Assembly (NCBI RefSeq): GCF_024814435.1
Contig: NZ_JANUXY010000001.1
Span: 1-64,000, forward strand
From: Staphylococcus americanisciuri
GTDB taxonomy: Bacteria; Bacillota; Bacilli; Staphylococcales; Staphylococcaceae
Direction: 5' to 3'
Length of the DNA: 64,000 bases
The position numbers and the translations under genes are program-made. The notes beneath the pieces were generated by a model. It was not told the origin of the DNA. It did not search any database and saw only the letters and a program-made list of their open reading frames with translations. This document shows, piece by piece, positions 26,315 through 38,052 of the stretch; positions within the stretch are counted from its first letter, which is position 1; every line of letters begins with the position of its first letter.

Positions 26315-27496
26315 ATGCAGTTTGACAAGATAGAGGTTGCATTACAAGCGTTGAAAAATGGTGAATCCATTATTGTTTGTGATGACGATGACAGAGAGAA
26401 CGAAGGGGATTTGCTCGCAATTACAGAATGGATGAATGATGACACGATTAACTTCATGGCACGTTATGGTCGAGGGTTAATTTGTTGCCCGGTTGATCGT
26501 AGCATTGCACAACAAGCAGGTATAGATGCCATGGTACAAAACAATACTGATCCACATTCTACAGCTTTTACAGTGAGTATTGACCACGTAACGTCAACAA
26601 CCGGTATTAGTGCGTTTGAACGTACACATACAGCACGTGCATTGATAGATGATAATATGACTGCCGAAACATTCAATCGCCCAGGTCATGTCTTTCCGTT
26701 AATTGCACATGACAAAGGGGTATTAGGACGTCGTGGTCATACGGAAGCAACGGTAGACTTAGCAAAATTAACTGGTGCAAAACCAGCGGGTGTTATTTGT
26801 GAAATTATGAATGAAGACGGCACAATGGCACGTGGCGAGACGTTACAGCAATTTAAAGAAGCCCACGGTTTATGTATGATTACGATTGATGATTTGGCCA
26901 ACTATATTAAGACGAATCGAACGTTAATCACGCTAGAGGCTAAGGTTCAATTGCCAACACGTTATGGAACATTCGATATGTATGGTTTTACGTCTGATAT
27001 TGATGATTCTGAATTAATTGCTATTGTTAACGGAGAACTTCATGATGAAATGAACGTTCGCATTCATTCAGCATGTGCAACAGGTGATATTTTTCATAGT
27101 GCCCGCTGTGATTGTGGCGAACAATTAGAGTTTGCTATGAAGTATATCAACAATTATGGTGGAATGCTTATTTACTTACCGCAAGAAGGTCGTGGTATTG
27201 GTTTGATGAATAAGTTGAAAGCTTATGAGCTTATTGAGCAAGGTTATAACACTATCTCTGCCAATGAGGCACTTGGCTTTGCGCCTGATATGCGTGATTA
27301 TGATAATGCCGCACAAATTTTAAAATACTTTGGTATTACATCTGTGAAGTTGATGACCAATAATCCGAAAAAGTTTGAGGGGCTAGCACACTATGGTATT
27401 ACGATGACAAGCCGCATTCCAGTAATCACTAAAATAAATGCACATAATCATGACTACATGGAAGTTAAAAAAAAACAAATGAGACATTTAATATAA
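26315..27496 (+). CDS. ribBA: Bifunctional DHBP synthase/GTP cyclohydrolase II
   Basis: 393 residues. The N-terminal RibB domain has DDDDRENEGDL and GHVFPL-HTEA-type motifs. The C-terminal RibA domain has the zinc cysteines C-x9-C-x-C (HSACATGDIFHSARCDCGEQ) and PQEGRGIGLMNKLKAYELIE. The ATG at 26315 has AAGGAGGG upstream; the open frame back to 26273 overlaps ribE and lacks a ribosome site. It supplies both precursors of lumazine. Confidence 0.95.
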   Translation: MQFDKIEVALQALKNGESIIVCDDDDRENEGDLLAITEWMNDDTINFMARYGRGLICCPVDRSIAQQAGIDAMVQNNTDPHSTAFTVSIDHVTSTTGISAFERTHTARALIDDNMTAETFNRPGHVFPLIAHDKGVLGRRGHTEATVDLAKLTGAKPAGVICEIMNEDGTMARGETLQQFKEAHGLCMITIDDLANYIKTNRTLITLEAKVQLPTRYGTFDMYGFTSDIDDSELIAIVNGELHDEMNVRIHSACATGDIFHSARCDCGEQLEFAMKYINNYGGMLIYLPQEGRGIGLMNKLKAYELIEQGYNTISANEALGFAPDMRDYDNAAQILKYFGITSVKLMTNNPKKFEGLAHYGITMTSRIPVITKINAHNHDYMEVKKKQMRHLI

Positions 27497-27511
27497 TTGG
27501 AGGAATTAAAG

Positions 27512-27973
27512 ATGACATTTGAAGGAAATTTAGTAGGACAAGGGTTGAAAATTGGAATTGTGGTAAGTCGTTTTAATGATTTGATTACTGGACGTTTATT
27601 AGAAGGTGCGCTAGATGCATTGAAGCGTCATCAAGTAGACGAAGCAGCGATTGATGTTGCATACGTACCAGGTGCATTTGAATTGCCAATCATTGCTAAA
27701 AAAATGGCACAGTCTGGTAAATATGATGCAGTGATTACACTTGGTTGTATTATTCGTGGTGCTACATCACACTATGACTATGTATGTAACGAAGCAGCTA
27801 AAGGTATTGCTAAAGCAAGCGATGATACGGGGATTCCTGTTATTTTCGGTGTGTTAACGACTGAGAATATTGAACAAGCGATTGAGCGTGCGGGTACTAA
27901 AGCAGGCAATAAAGGTTCTGATGTTGCAGTGGGTGCTATTGAAATGGCAAATCTTTTAAAAATGATGAGTTAA
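27512..27973 (+). CDS. ribH: 6,7-Dimethyl-8-ribityllumazine synthase
   Basis: 153 residues. Marks: [33 protein letters not shown] (active-site His) and [23 protein letters not shown] at 27512 with TTGGAGGAA upstream. Last gene of the operon. It assembles as an icosahedral capsid in relatives. Confidence 0.95.
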   Translation: MTFEGNLVGQGLKIGIVVSRFNDLITGRLLEGALDALKRHQVDEAAIDVAYVPGAFELPIIAKKMAQSGKYDAVITLGCIIRGATSHYDYVCNEAAKGIAKASDDTGIPVIFGVLTTENIEQAIERAGTKAGNKGSDVAVGAIEMANLLKMMS

Positions 27974-27986
27974 GAAATATCAAAAT

Positions 27987-28035
27987 ACCCCCCTTGAAGC
28001 GGTGACACAATACATGCTTCAAGGGGGTGCATTTT
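27987..28035. terminator. Bidirectional terminator between ribH and putA
   Basis: CCCCCCTTGAAGC pairs with GCTTCAAGGGGGT. Confidence 0.85.
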
Positions 28036-29014
28036 ATTTCTTACAAGATTTACCTAACAAAATTGCCACTAACCCGGCTACTCCAATAACAGCAAGTGAT
28101 TTTGGTTTGACGAATTCTTTGAACGCAAGTGCTAAGTTTTGTGGACGTTCTGCAAGGCGTCTCATAAAGTATCCGAACCAATCATCACCGTATGGCACAT
28201 AAATTGTAAAGTTGTAACCTTCTTTAGCAATAGACTCAGCTAATTCAGAGCGGAAGCCATATAACATCTGAAATTCAAATTGTGATTTATCGATATTGTT
28301 TGCTTCTACAAATGCTTTAACATGGTTGATGATGCGATGATCATGCGTTGCAATAGAAGTGAAGTTTTTTGCATTAAGCAAGCGCTTCTCGATTAGATGA
28401 AGATAGTTTGCATCAATTTCTTCAGTTGTTTGATAAGCAATATGAGGGGATTCTTTGTATGCCCCTTTTACTAAACGTAGTCGTAAATCAGGATATTTAT
28501 CCAGCAATTCATCTGCTTTAAATAGATAAGCTTGAATCACTGTACCAACATTAGAAAATTCTGTCTTTAGTTGGTCTAAAGTATGTGTGATATCTGATAA
28601 ACTATCGTATTTTTCAGTATCAAAGTTAATATGCATTTGATTATACTCAGCGGCTTTTTGAACGATTTCATAAGCGTTATCATAAGCAAGCTGACGATCA
28701 AATTCTGCCCCTAATTGGCTGAGCTTGATAGAGACATGTGCATCTAAACCATTTTCGTGAATTGCCGACATAATTTTTAAAATATCATTTTTGGCAGCGA
28801 TTGCTTCTTGTTTTGAATTGACAAATTCCCCAAGGTTATCAACTGTCGCAGCAATATTTTTATCATTAAGACGTTGAATGGTTTTGACAACGTCGTCAAT
28901 CGTATTACCAGCCACAACTCTATTCGCCCCTAATGAAGGACCGATTTTCTTGGCTGATTCATTTAGAAAAGCATTATTAGATAAAGCAATAAAAAAGTTT
29001 TTGACTAATCCCAT
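28034..29014 (-). CDS. putA: Proline dehydrogenase
   Basis: 326 residues, FAD-dependent TIM barrel. It oxidises proline to pyrroline-5-carboxylate. Marks: VSIKLSQLGAEFD, RLVKGAYKESPHIAY, IATHDHRI and FEFQMLYGFRSELA near the C-terminus. The ATG at 29014 follows GGGAGG; the earlier ATG at 29029 lies within that site. A C-terminal hydrophobic stretch (SLAVIGVAGLVAILLG) could touch the membrane, where electrons enter the quinone pool. A cre site lies upstream. Confidence 0.92.
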   Translation of the reverse strand: MGLVKNFFIALSNNAFLNESAKKIGPSLGANRVVAGNTIDDVVKTIQRLNDKNIAATVDNLGEFVNSKQEAIAAKNDILKIMSAIHENGLDAHVSIKLSQLGAEFDRQLAYDNAYEIVQKAAEYNQMHINFDTEKYDSLSDITHTLDQLKTEFSNVGTVIQAYLFKADELLDKYPDLRLRLVKGAYKESPHIAYQTTEEIDANYLHLIEKRLLNAKNFTSIATHDHRIINHVKAFVEANNIDKSQFEFQMLYGFRSELAESIAKEGYNFTIYVPYGDDWFGYFMRRLAERPQNLALAFKEFVKPKSLAVIGVAGLVAILLGKSCKK

Positions 29015-29078
29015 TTTTATTCCTCCCATAACTTTTGTTTATCGATTCATTTGTAGTGTATCATGAATATTAATGTGA

Positions 29079-29092
29079 TGAAAACGTTTTTA
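29079..29092. promoter_or_regulatory. cre (CcpA operator) upstream of putA
   Basis: TGAAAACGTTTTTA matches the cre consensus TGWAARCGNTTWCA at 13 of 14 positions, 64 bases before the putA start. Proline catabolism is under CcpA in S. aureus. Confidence 0.7.
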
Positions 29093-29254
29093 ATACAAAA
29101 CTTTACACTAAAGGGATTTCAATACATTAATAGCGTTATAATAGTTCTCTGAAGAAGCTCAAAACGAAATATTTATTTTTGTTAGCAATTCGGTGGGAAG
29201 ACAAGCTATAATAGAATGAAAAGTATTTAGCAAGACAAGAAAGGTCAGATACAT

Positions 29255-30079
29255 ATGTGGAAATGGGAAACAGTAAGTGAAGCAAAAGGCGTTGTTGTCA
29301 TTGTACATAATATGTTGGAGCATACGGGGCGCTATGCTTTCGTAATTACACATTTAAGACGAAATGGCTACCATGTAATCATGGGAGATTTACCCGGTCA
29401 AGGTCAGACATCTCGTATGAATAAAGGTCAAGTTGATAACTTTAATCAATATCATGAGACAGTATTAGAATGGTTAAAGATTGCAGAAGGATACCACTTA
29501 CCTATTTTTGTGATTGGTGTAGGGTTAGGTGGATTGATTGCGGTTAACTTACTAGAAAAAGTGGATTTGGGTATTGAGGGGCTTGTATTAATATCGCCAC
29601 TGTTAGCTTTTCATAACAATGCACATACGCGAAAAAATATTTTAACATCTAACCTTGGGGACGTATCGAAGTCTGCAAAGTTTGATTTAGGTTTTGATGT
29701 GACGGACTTAACATCTAATAAAGAAGTGCAAGAAGAGACGGAAGATGATGCGCTTATGCTTAAGAAGGTAAGTTATCATTGGTACCAAGAAGTGGTTAAA
29801 AATATGAAAGAAACGTCAAATCATATTGAGAAGATGAATGTTGTGCCACTTTGCTTAATGTACGGTACGGAAGATCGGATTACTGATATTTCTGTAACGC
29901 GTCAACTCATTACTGTACATGACTATGAAGAACTGTATGTCAAGGAATGGCAAGGTTTTGCACATGAAGTTCATAATGAGCCACAACGTGAAGCAGTGAT
30001 GCGCTATATTTTAAGCTTTTTAAATAATCGTGTGCATGCAGCAGGATTTCTAGTTGAGGATGAAAACACACTTCACTAA
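29255..30079 (+). CDS. Alpha/beta-hydrolase fold protein (lysophospholipase-like) lacking the nucleophile Ser
   Basis: 274 residues. The build is that of monoacylglycerol lipases: IVHNMLEHTGRY oxyanion segment, MGDLPGQGQTS, and a late Asp (MYGTEDRITD) and His (GFAHEVHNE). At the nucleophile elbow, where relatives read G-x-S-x-G, this gene reads GVGLGG, so residue 90 is Gly. Either it is a non-catalytic binding protein or it uses another residue. Good ribosome site (GAAAGG). It sits between putA and ldh/rot; S. aureus has a 'lysophospholipase homologue' at this place. Confidence 0.7.
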   Translation: MWKWETVSEAKGVVVIVHNMLEHTGRYAFVITHLRRNGYHVIMGDLPGQGQTSRMNKGQVDNFNQYHETVLEWLKIAEGYHLPIFVIGVGLGGLIAVNLLEKVDLGIEGLVLISPLLAFHNNAHTRKNILTSNLGDVSKSAKFDLGFDVTDLTSNKEVQEETEDDALMLKKVSYHWYQEVVKNMKETSNHIEKMNVVPLCLMYGTEDRITDISVTRQLITVHDYEELYVKEWQGFAHEVHNEPQREAVMRYILSFLNNRVHAAGFLVEDENTLH

Positions 30080-30221
30080 TAATTATGATTTCAAATTATA
30101 TGGCATGCGATACAGTGATATACTTTTAAAAAATATTTAGAGTAAATACTCTGTTTAATTTAAATTTTATCAATTAAGTGATATGCTTGCTATAAATAAT
30201 TATTCTCACAATTTATTACGC

Positions 30222-30250
30222 TTGAACTAAAATAAGAACCATGTTAAATT
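30222..30250 (+). promoter_or_regulatory. ldh promoter
   Basis: TTGAAC at 30222-30227, 17-base spacer, TAAATT at 30245-30250. Confidence 0.65.
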
Positions 30251-30255
30251 AGTTG

Positions 30256-30271
30256 TGTGAAATAATTCACA
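30256..30271. promoter_or_regulatory. Rex operator
   Basis: TGTGAAATAATTCACA is a perfect inverted repeat matching the Rex consensus TTGTGAAWWWWTTCACAA. It covers the expected transcription start of ldh. High NADH would release Rex and switch on lactate formation. Confidence 0.88.
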
Positions 30272-30320
30272 TTAACTTGTGTTTCTTATATTGAAAATAG
30301 ATAGAATGGAGAGAGTCTTT

Positions 30321-31271
30321 ATGGCGAAAAAAGGTAATAAAGTAGTATTAGTAGGAGATGGTGCGGTAGGTGCAAGTTATGCATTTACGATGGTCAGCCA
30401 AGGTATTGCAGACGAATTAGTAATTATTGACATTAATGAGGACAAAGTTCGTGGCGACGTACTTGATTTAAATCATGGTGCGCCTTATGCGATGTCTCCT
30501 GTTAAAGTTAAAGCAGGTCAATATTCTGATTGTGGCGATGCTGATTTAATCGTTATTTGTGCAGGTGCTCCTCAAAAAGTAGGTGAAACACGTTTAGATT
30601 TAGTTGAGAAAAACGCTAAAATCTACAAAGGTATTATCACACCAATTATGGATAGCGGATTCGACGGTATCTTTCTAGTAGCAGCTAACCCAGTAGATGT
30701 ATTAACTTATGTAACATTGAAATACTCTGGTCTACCAAAACATAAAGTTATTGGTTCAGGTACAATCTTAGATACTGCACGTTTCAAACATTTATTAAGT
30801 GAAGAATTTGATGTAGCGCCATCAAGCGTTCATGCAAATATTATCGGTGAACACGGTGATTCAGAAGTGCCTGTTTGGTCTAGTGCAACGATTGCGGGTC
30901 GTCCATTATATGATATTTTAAAAGAAAACCCAGAAAAAGAGCATTTAATTGAAGATATCTATGTCAATACACGTGATGCAGCATATGATATTATCAAAGC
31001 AAAAGGTGCAACATACTATGGTGTAGCAATGGGCTTAATGCACATTTCTAAAGCGATTTTACGCAATCAAAATGTTGTATTAACTGTTTCTAGCTATTTA
31101 GAAGGTGAATATGGTGTTGACGGTGTTTATACAGGTGTGCCAACAGTTATCAATGCTGAAGGTGCAGTTCGCATTATCGAAACACCATTAAACGAAGAAG
31201 AAAAAGCAAAATTTGAAAAGTCTTCTAAAATTCTTAAAGACATGCAAGACTCAATCAGTCATTTGTTTTAA
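30321..31271 (+). CDS. ldh: L-lactate dehydrogenase
   Basis: 316 residues. It reduces pyruvate to L-lactate with NADH. Marks: [15 protein letters not shown] nucleotide loop, [15 protein letters not shown] substrate loop, NPVDVLTYV, and the catalytic [17 protein letters not shown] at 30321 with GGAGAG upstream. The S. aureus ldh genes lie elsewhere, so placement between the hydrolase and rot is a lineage difference. Confidence 0.95.
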   Translation: MAKKGNKVVLVGDGAVGASYAFTMVSQGIADELVIIDINEDKVRGDVLDLNHGAPYAMSPVKVKAGQYSDCGDADLIVICAGAPQKVGETRLDLVEKNAKIYKGIITPIMDSGFDGIFLVAANPVDVLTYVTLKYSGLPKHKVIGSGTILDTARFKHLLSEEFDVAPSSVHANIIGEHGDSEVPVWSSATIAGRPLYDILKENPEKEHLIEDIYVNTRDAAYDIIKAKGATYYGVAMGLMHISKAILRNQNVVLTVSSYLEGEYGVDGVYTGVPTVINAEGAVRIIETPLNEEEKAKFEKSSKILKDMQDSISHLF

Positions 31272-31287
31272 TATATAGCGATACAAT

Positions 31288-31322
31288 GAGATGTCATCTA
31301 TGGATAGGTGGCATCTTTTTTA
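31288..31322 (+). terminator. Rho-independent terminator of ldh
   Basis: GAGATGTCATC pairs with GGTGGCATCTTTTTT. Confidence 0.75.
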
Positions 31323-31687
31323 AATTCTAAATTTAGGGTACTCAGCATTTACGATAGATCATTTCAAAGTGCTGGTGATATTTTAGATATGATAACGGCT
31401 AAGTTGTAATAGACCTATACTTTAAACATCTACTTAGAAGTACAAAATCTTATTTAAGTGCATTGATAAGCAAGTCAGCTACTGCCAATAGCCTTAACAA
31501 CATCGTTTGGTGTTGCTTACAGCCTAAACGTTTTCCCTAAGTTCGAGCGTATTATATTGGTTGATCATTGATCGATAACATAAGGAAAAATAAATTTTAT
31601 AATTGTGCTCTATTTTGTTTGTTTTGAAAATTGATTTTTGGGTATATTAGTAAAGATGATTATGTTTTATAGATGGGAGAATGTTAT
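31323..31687. other. rot upstream gap with structured remnant
   Basis: About 365 bases without a gene. The stretch 31470-31540 (GATAAGCAAGTCAGC...GCCTAAACGTTTTCCC) is unlike the A+T-rich rest, has internal pairing and loosely resembles part of the palindrome at 1186-1350. The last 100 bases should hold the rot promoter. Confidence 0.35.
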
Positions 31688-32101
31688 ATGGTTGATGGTA
31701 TTTTAAATAACCAAAATAGTATTAAATCATTGTATTTGTTACAAACGGAAATTGAAAATGTATTCGAAGCGGTAGCTGAAAGATTTGAATTAACAAAAGA
31801 AGAAATATTGATTTTATTGACGATATGGGAAAAAGGTGCGATGACCTTGAAAGAAATGGACAAATATGTACCAATCAAAGCATATAAACGGTCACGTACA
31901 TATAATCATTTGGTTAGTAAACAATGGATTTTTAAAGAAAGACCGCTAAACGATGAACGTACCGTATTGATATATTACAATGAAAAGATGGTTGAAAAAC
32001 GAAATGAACTGTTTGCGATGATTGCTTCAGAAGTTAAGCGACATCAAGCGAGTATAGAACAGCAGTACCATAACATTAAGCAGTTATGTACAAGCAAATA
32101 A
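31688..32101 (+). CDS. rot: SarA-family regulator Rot
   Basis: 137 residues, winged-helix MarR/SarA type: FELTKEEILILLTIWEKGAM, TLKEMDKYVPIKAYKRSRTY, NHLVSKQWIFKERPLNDERT. These match Rot (repressor of toxins), which controls exoprotein genes and is silenced by RNAIII in S. aureus. The ATG at 31688 follows GGGAG by 8 bases; the upstream ATG at 31673 lies before that site. Neighbours (alpha/beta hydrolase, putA) also match the S. aureus rot locus. Confidence 0.88.
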   Translation: MVDGILNNQNSIKSLYLLQTEIENVFEAVAERFELTKEEILILLTIWEKGAMTLKEMDKYVPIKAYKRSRTYNHLVSKQWIFKERPLNDERTVLIYYNEKMVEKRNELFAMIASEVKRHQASIEQQYHNIKQLCTSK

Positions 32102-32116
32102 CTTAGCGAACATACT

Positions 32117-32155
32117 AAAACTGTGCTGATAGCATGCATGTCAGCACAGTTTTGT
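32117..32155. terminator. Bidirectional terminator
   Basis: AAAACTGTGCTGA pairs with TCAGCACAGTTTT between rot and the convergent mnmM. Confidence 0.85.
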
Positions 32156-32156
32156 T

Positions 32157-33667
<1,511 letters not shown>

Positions 33668-33773
33668 TTTGTCTCGTCCTTTCTCATTAACACAATATAT
33701 TCCAAGATTTTACCATATTTTCTACATGTCGTGTTATATTGAGATGTAGAATCTCAGAGAGAAAGAAGGGATA

Positions 33774-34958
33774 ATGATGCGAATGCCGAGTACAATCTGG
33801 TGGTTAGTTATGGGCATGGCGATTAATATTACAGGGGCGAGCTTTTTATGGCCATTAAATACAATTTATATGACGAATGAGCTCGGTAAGTCATTAAGTG
33901 TGGCTGGTTTAGTTCTGATGATTAACTCTATCGGAATGATTGCTGGAAACTTACTAGGGGGAACGATGTTTGACCGTCTAGGTGGTTATCGTACAATAAT
34001 GGTAGGAACCATTTTCAGCTTGATTGCGACGGGATTACTTAACTTTTTTCATGGCTGGCCGTGGTATGCGATTTGGCTAATTATGCTAGGTTTTGGCGGT
34101 GGTATGATTATTCCTGCGATTTATGCAATGGCAGGTGCGGTTTGGCCACAAGGTGGAAGAAAGACATTCAATGCCATCTATTTGGCACAAAATATTGGCG
34201 TAGCGCTGGGTGCAGCATTAGGTGGGATTGTGGCAGATTTTAGTTTTAACTACATATTTTTAGCAAACTTGCTCATGTATGTTGTCTTTTTTGCAATTGC
34301 AGTTTGGCAGTTTAATGTGGATTATCAAGCAAAAGTGAAACAACATCATACGATAGAAGATGTCGCAAATGTGCAAAATAAAAAGCATTTTGTAGCACTT
34401 ATTTTATTATGTGTTATGTTTGCATGTTGTTGGGTTGCCTATGTTCAATGGCAAACAACCATTGCTTCTTTCACACAACAAATCGGGATTTCCATGCCGC
34501 AATATAGCTTATTATGGACGCTGAATGGCGTACTAATACTTGTAGGACAACCGCTTATATCGCCAATTATAAAGATATTGAAAGGGCAATTAAAAAAACA
34601 ACTATATGTTGGTCTGTTTATTTTACTTTTGTCATTCTATGTGACAAGTTTTGCGACTTCATTTTCGTTCTTTGTCATTGGTATGGTGATTATGACATTT
34701 GCAGAGATGTTTATTTGGCCAGCAGTCCCAACCATTGCAAGTCGTTTAGCACCACAAGGACGAGACGGTGTGTATCAAGGAATTGTCAACTCAGCATCAA
34801 CAGTTGGTAAGGCATTAGGTCCGCTTATCGGTGGATTGCTCGTCGATTATTTCGATATGCAAGTAATGTTTTTAGCAATGATGGGTTTACTGGTCATAGG
34901 GCTGGTCTTTTTAGCTGTTTTTGATCGTGGCATTAAAGGACATTCATTGTTTGAGTAA
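33774..34958 (+). CDS. MFS transporter (YttB-like)
   Basis: 394 residues, 12 predicted membrane helices. The MFS loop 2-3 motif is GGTMFDRLGGYRT, and a helix-5 GIVADFSFNYIF segment follows. It resembles drug/solute exporters; the substrate is unknown. Two tandem ATG codons follow GAAGGG. It is divergent from mnmL and independent of leuS, which has its own T-box. Confidence 0.75.
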   Translation: MMRMPSTIWWLVMGMAINITGASFLWPLNTIYMTNELGKSLSVAGLVLMINSIGMIAGNLLGGTMFDRLGGYRTIMVGTIFSLIATGLLNFFHGWPWYAIWLIMLGFGGGMIIPAIYAMAGAVWPQGGRKTFNAIYLAQNIGVALGAALGGIVADFSFNYIFLANLLMYVVFFAIAVWQFNVDYQAKVKQHHTIEDVANVQNKKHFVALILLCVMFACCWVAYVQWQTTIASFTQQIGISMPQYSLLWTLNGVLILVGQPLISPIIKILKGQLKKQLYVGLFILLLSFYVTSFATSFSFFVIGMVIMTFAEMFIWPAVPTIASRLAPQGRDGVYQGIVNSASTVGKALGPLIGGLLVDYFDMQVMFLAMMGLLVIGLVFLAVFDRGIKGHSLFE

Positions 34959-35034
34959 GTATGTTGTGAAAATAAAAGATTATACTTGCAACAATGTGTC
35001 AAATTGCCTATGATGTATATATTAAGTGGATTTT

Positions 35035-35245
35035 ATCGGAGTAGTAACTTAGTGTGCAATCTGCAGAGAGTTAGTGGTGGTGCGAACTAACGATAGCTGT
35101 TAAGTGAACTTGCCAACATCAAAATAAATAACAGAACATCTCAACTATTATTAAAATGAAGTGCACGTATGTGAAATAGGGTGGTACCGCGGCAATAAGT
35201 CGTCCCTTTAGAATGATAGTAGTTTGAGGTGTTTTTTGTATTTTT
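35035..35245 (+). promoter_or_regulatory. T-box leader, leucine specifier
   Basis: Stem I includes AGAGAGTTAGTGGTGGTGCGAA and a specifier loop GTGAA-CTT-GCC, giving Leu codon CTT at 35110-35112. The T-box proper is GGGTGGTACCGCGG (about 35180-35193). A long stem pairing AACATCTCAACTATT with the AGTAGTTTGAGGTGTTTTTT end can act as terminator. Uncharged tRNA-Leu should allow leuS transcription. Confidence 0.93.
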
Positions 35246-35259
35246 AGGAGGTTAATGCT

Positions 35260-37671
35260 GTGAATTACAATCATAAGCAAATCGAGAAAAAGTGGCAAAA
35301 TTATTGGTTAGAAAACAAGACGTTTAAAGCGGAAGATAATTTGGGTCAGAAAAAGTTTTATGCGTTAGATATGTTTCCATATCCATCTGGTGCAGGTCTG
35401 CATGTGGGACATCCAGAAGGTTACACGGCAACAGATATTGTGTCACGTTATAAGCGCATGCAAGGCTATAATGTACTTCATCCTATGGGTTGGGATGCAT
35501 TTGGTTTGCCGGCTGAGCAGTATGCGTTAGACACAGGAAACGACCCAGCTGAATTCACGAAAAAGAATATTCAAACGTTCAAACGTCAAATTCAAGAATT
35601 GGGTTTCAGTTATGACTGGGATCGAGAAGTAAGTACAACGGATCCAGAGTATTATAAATGGACACAATGGATTTTCATCCAACTTTATAACAAAGGTCTA
35701 GCTTATATTGATGAGATTCCTGTTAACTGGTGTGAAGCGCTTGGCACAGTGTTATCGAATGAAGAGGTTATTGATGGTGTGTCTGAACGCGGTGGTCATC
35801 CTGTTGTGCGTCGTCCAATGAAACAATGGGTGTTGAAGATTACAGAATATGCAGATCGTTTGTTGGAAGATTTGGAGGAATTGGACTGGCCTGAATCAAT
35901 CAAAGATATGCAACGCAACTGGATTGGTCGTTCTGAGGGGGCGAAAGTGCGTTTCGGTGTACCATCATTAGATGAAGCGATTGAAGTATTCACAACACGT
36001 CCAGATACGTTATACGGTGTAACATTCCTCGTATTAAGTCCTGAGCATCGTCTTGTGGATAAAATTACGACAGCTGAACACAAAGAACAAGTTGTAGCAT
36101 ACCAACAAGAAGCAGCTAAAAAATCTGACTTGGAACGTACGGATTTAGCAAAAGAAAAGACAGGTGTTTTCACAGGTGCTTATGCGACGCATCCTTTATC
36201 TGGTGAACAAATCCCTGTATGGATTGCTGATTATGTACTTGCATCGTATGGTACAGGCGCAGTTATGGCGGTTCCAGGTCATGATGAACGCGATTATGAA
36301 TTTGCGCAAACATTTGGTTTAGATGTCGTGAATGTCATTGAACATACTGAAGATACACCGTTATATACAGGCGACGGAGCGCATGTGAATTCAGGTCCAT
36401 TAGATGGTCTTAACAATGCAGAAGCCATTGAAAAAGCAATTGACATTTTAGAAGAAAAAGGTGCTGGCGAGCGTAAAGTGAATTACAAGTTGAGAGACTG
36501 GTTGTTTAGTCGTCAGCGTTATTGGGGTGAACCAATTCCAATTATCCACTGGGAAGACGGTTCAATGACAACTGTACCTGAATCAGAATTACCATTATTA
36601 TTACCAAAAATGGATCAAATTAAGCCATCTGGTACGGGAGAATCACCACTTGCGAACAGTACAGAATTTGTGAACGTGGTTGATGAGAAAACGGGTATGA
36701 AAGGTCGCCGTGAGACTAATACAATGCCACAATGGGCAGGTAGTTGCTGGTATTATTTACGTTACATCGATCCGAAAAATGATCAAATGCTAGCAGATCC
36801 TGAAAAACTGAAACATTGGTTACCGGTAGACCTTTACATCGGTGGTGTAGAACATGCGGTACTTCATTTATTGTATGCACGTTTCTGGCATAAAGTATTG
36901 TACGATTTAGGTGTTGTGCCAACGAAAGAGCCGTTCCAAAAATTGTTCAACCAAGGTATGATTTTAGGGGAAGGTAACGAAAAAATGAGTAAATCGAAAG
37001 GGAATGTTGTAAACCCTGACGAAATTGTTGCTTCTCATGGGGCAGATACATTGCGCCTTTATGAAATGTTCATGGGACCACTTGATGCTTCTATTGCATG
37101 GAGTGAAACAGGTCTAGACGGTGCGCGTCGATTCTTAGACCGTATCTGGCGTTTGTTTGTGACAGAAGAACATACGTTATCAGCAAAAGTTGTTGATGCG
37201 CCAACGCCAAAATTAGAACAAGTGTATCATCAAACGGTGAAAAAGGTGACAGATGACTTTGAAACATTAAACTTCAATACAGCAATCAGTCAGTTGATGG
37301 TCTTTATTAACGAATGTTACAAGGCAGAAGCGGTTAATCGTGTCTATGTAGAAGGATTTGTTACAATGTTAGCACCAATTGCACCACATATCAGTGAAGA
37401 GTTATGGGCGATTTTGGGTCATGACAACACAATCACATATCAACCTTGGCCAACGTATGATGAAGCATTATTACAAGCAGATACTGTTGAGATTGTTGTT
37501 CAAATCAACGGTAAAGTTCGTGCTAAGCTTGAGATTTCAAAAGATACATCGAGAGAAGAAATGGAACGCATCGCATTAGCTGATGAGACAGTTCAAGCTA
37601 ATATAGCGGGCAAAGATATTAAAAAAGTCATTGCAGTTCCAGGAAAGCTCGTAAATATTGTTGCAAAATAA
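35260..37671 (+). CDS. leuS: Leucyl-tRNA synthetase
   Basis: 803 residues, class [21 protein letters not shown] carries the HIGH-type site (HVGH), KMSKSKGN is the KMSKS loop, and the editing domain lies at about 220-420 ([27 protein letters not shown]). GTG start with AGGAGG 9 bases upstream. Regulated by the T-box. Confidence 0.97.
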   Translation: MNYNHKQIEKKWQNYWLENKTFKAEDNLGQKKFYALDMFPYPSGAGLHVGHPEGYTATDIVSRYKRMQGYNVLHPMGWDAFGLPAEQYALDTGNDPAEFTKKNIQTFKRQIQELGFSYDWDREVSTTDPEYYKWTQWIFIQLYNKGLAYIDEIPVNWCEALGTVLSNEEVIDGVSERGGHPVVRRPMKQWVLKITEYADRLLEDLEELDWPESIKDMQRNWIGRSEGAKVRFGVPSLDEAIEVFTTRPDTLYGVTFLVLSPEHRLVDKITTAEHKEQVVAYQQEAAKKSDLERTDLAKEKTGVFTGAYATHPLSGEQIPVWIADYVLASYGTGAVMAVPGHDERDYEFAQTFGLDVVNVIEHTEDTPLYTGDGAHVNSGPLDGLNNAEAIEKAIDILEEKGAGERKVNYKLRDWLFSRQRYWGEPIPIIHWEDGSMTTVPESELPLLLPKMDQIKPSGTGESPLANSTEFVNVVDEKTGMKGRRETNTMPQWAGSCWYYLRYIDPKNDQMLADPEKLKHWLPVDLYIGGVEHAVLHLLYARFWHKVLYDLGVVPTKEPFQKLFNQGMILGEGNEKMSKSKGNVVNPDEIVASHGADTLRLYEMFMGPLDASIAWSETGLDGARRFLDRIWRLFVTEEHTLSAKVVDAPTPKLEQVYHQTVKKVTDDFETLNFNTAISQLMVFINECYKAEAVNRVYVEGFVTMLAPIAPHISEELWAILGHDNTITYQPWPTYDEALLQADTVEIVVQINGKVRAKLEISKDTSREEMERIALADETVQANIAGKDIKKVIAVPGKLVNIVAK

Positions 37672-37684
37672 TAGGGGTGAGACG

Positions 37685-37996
37685 ATGAAAGAAATTACGA
37701 TGGATCAATTAAAAGAGAAAATACTAGGCAACGAACCGCTCTATATTATTGACGTGAGAGAGGATGATGAAGTGGCGTTGGGGATGATTCCTGGTGCCAA
37801 ACATATTCCAATGCAAGAAATTCCTGAACAATTAGATGCATTTGAACAAGACAAAACGTACTATATTGTATGTGCAGCAGGTGTGCGTAGTGCGAGAGTT
37901 GTTGCATATTTGAATGATCAAAACATTGATGCAGTAAACGTTGATGGTGGCATGAAAGCATGGGGAGACGGTGGCTTAACATACAACGGTATTTAA
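37685..37996 (+). CDS. Rhodanese-like protein
   Basis: 103 residues, one rhodanese domain: LYIIDVREDDE, GAKHIPMQEIP and the active-site loop VCAAGVRSARV with Cys. It would carry a persulfide sulfur; the acceptor is unknown. Starts 14 bases after leuS and probably shares its transcript. ATG at 37685 with GGGGTGAG upstream. Confidence 0.85.
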   Translation: MKEITMDQLKEKILGNEPLYIIDVREDDEVALGMIPGAKHIPMQEIPEQLDAFEQDKTYYIVCAAGVRSARVVAYLNDQNIDAVNVDGGMKAWGDGGLTYNGI

Positions 37997-38001
37997 AAAG
38001 T

Positions 38002-38039
38002 AAAAGGACGCCCACACATAAAGCGTGAGCGTTCTTTTG
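38002..38039. terminator. Bidirectional terminator
   Basis: AAAAGGACGCCCAC pairs, with mismatches, with GTGAGCGTTCTTTT between convergent genes. Confidence 0.7.
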
Positions 38040-38052
38040 TTTGGTTTAAGTG

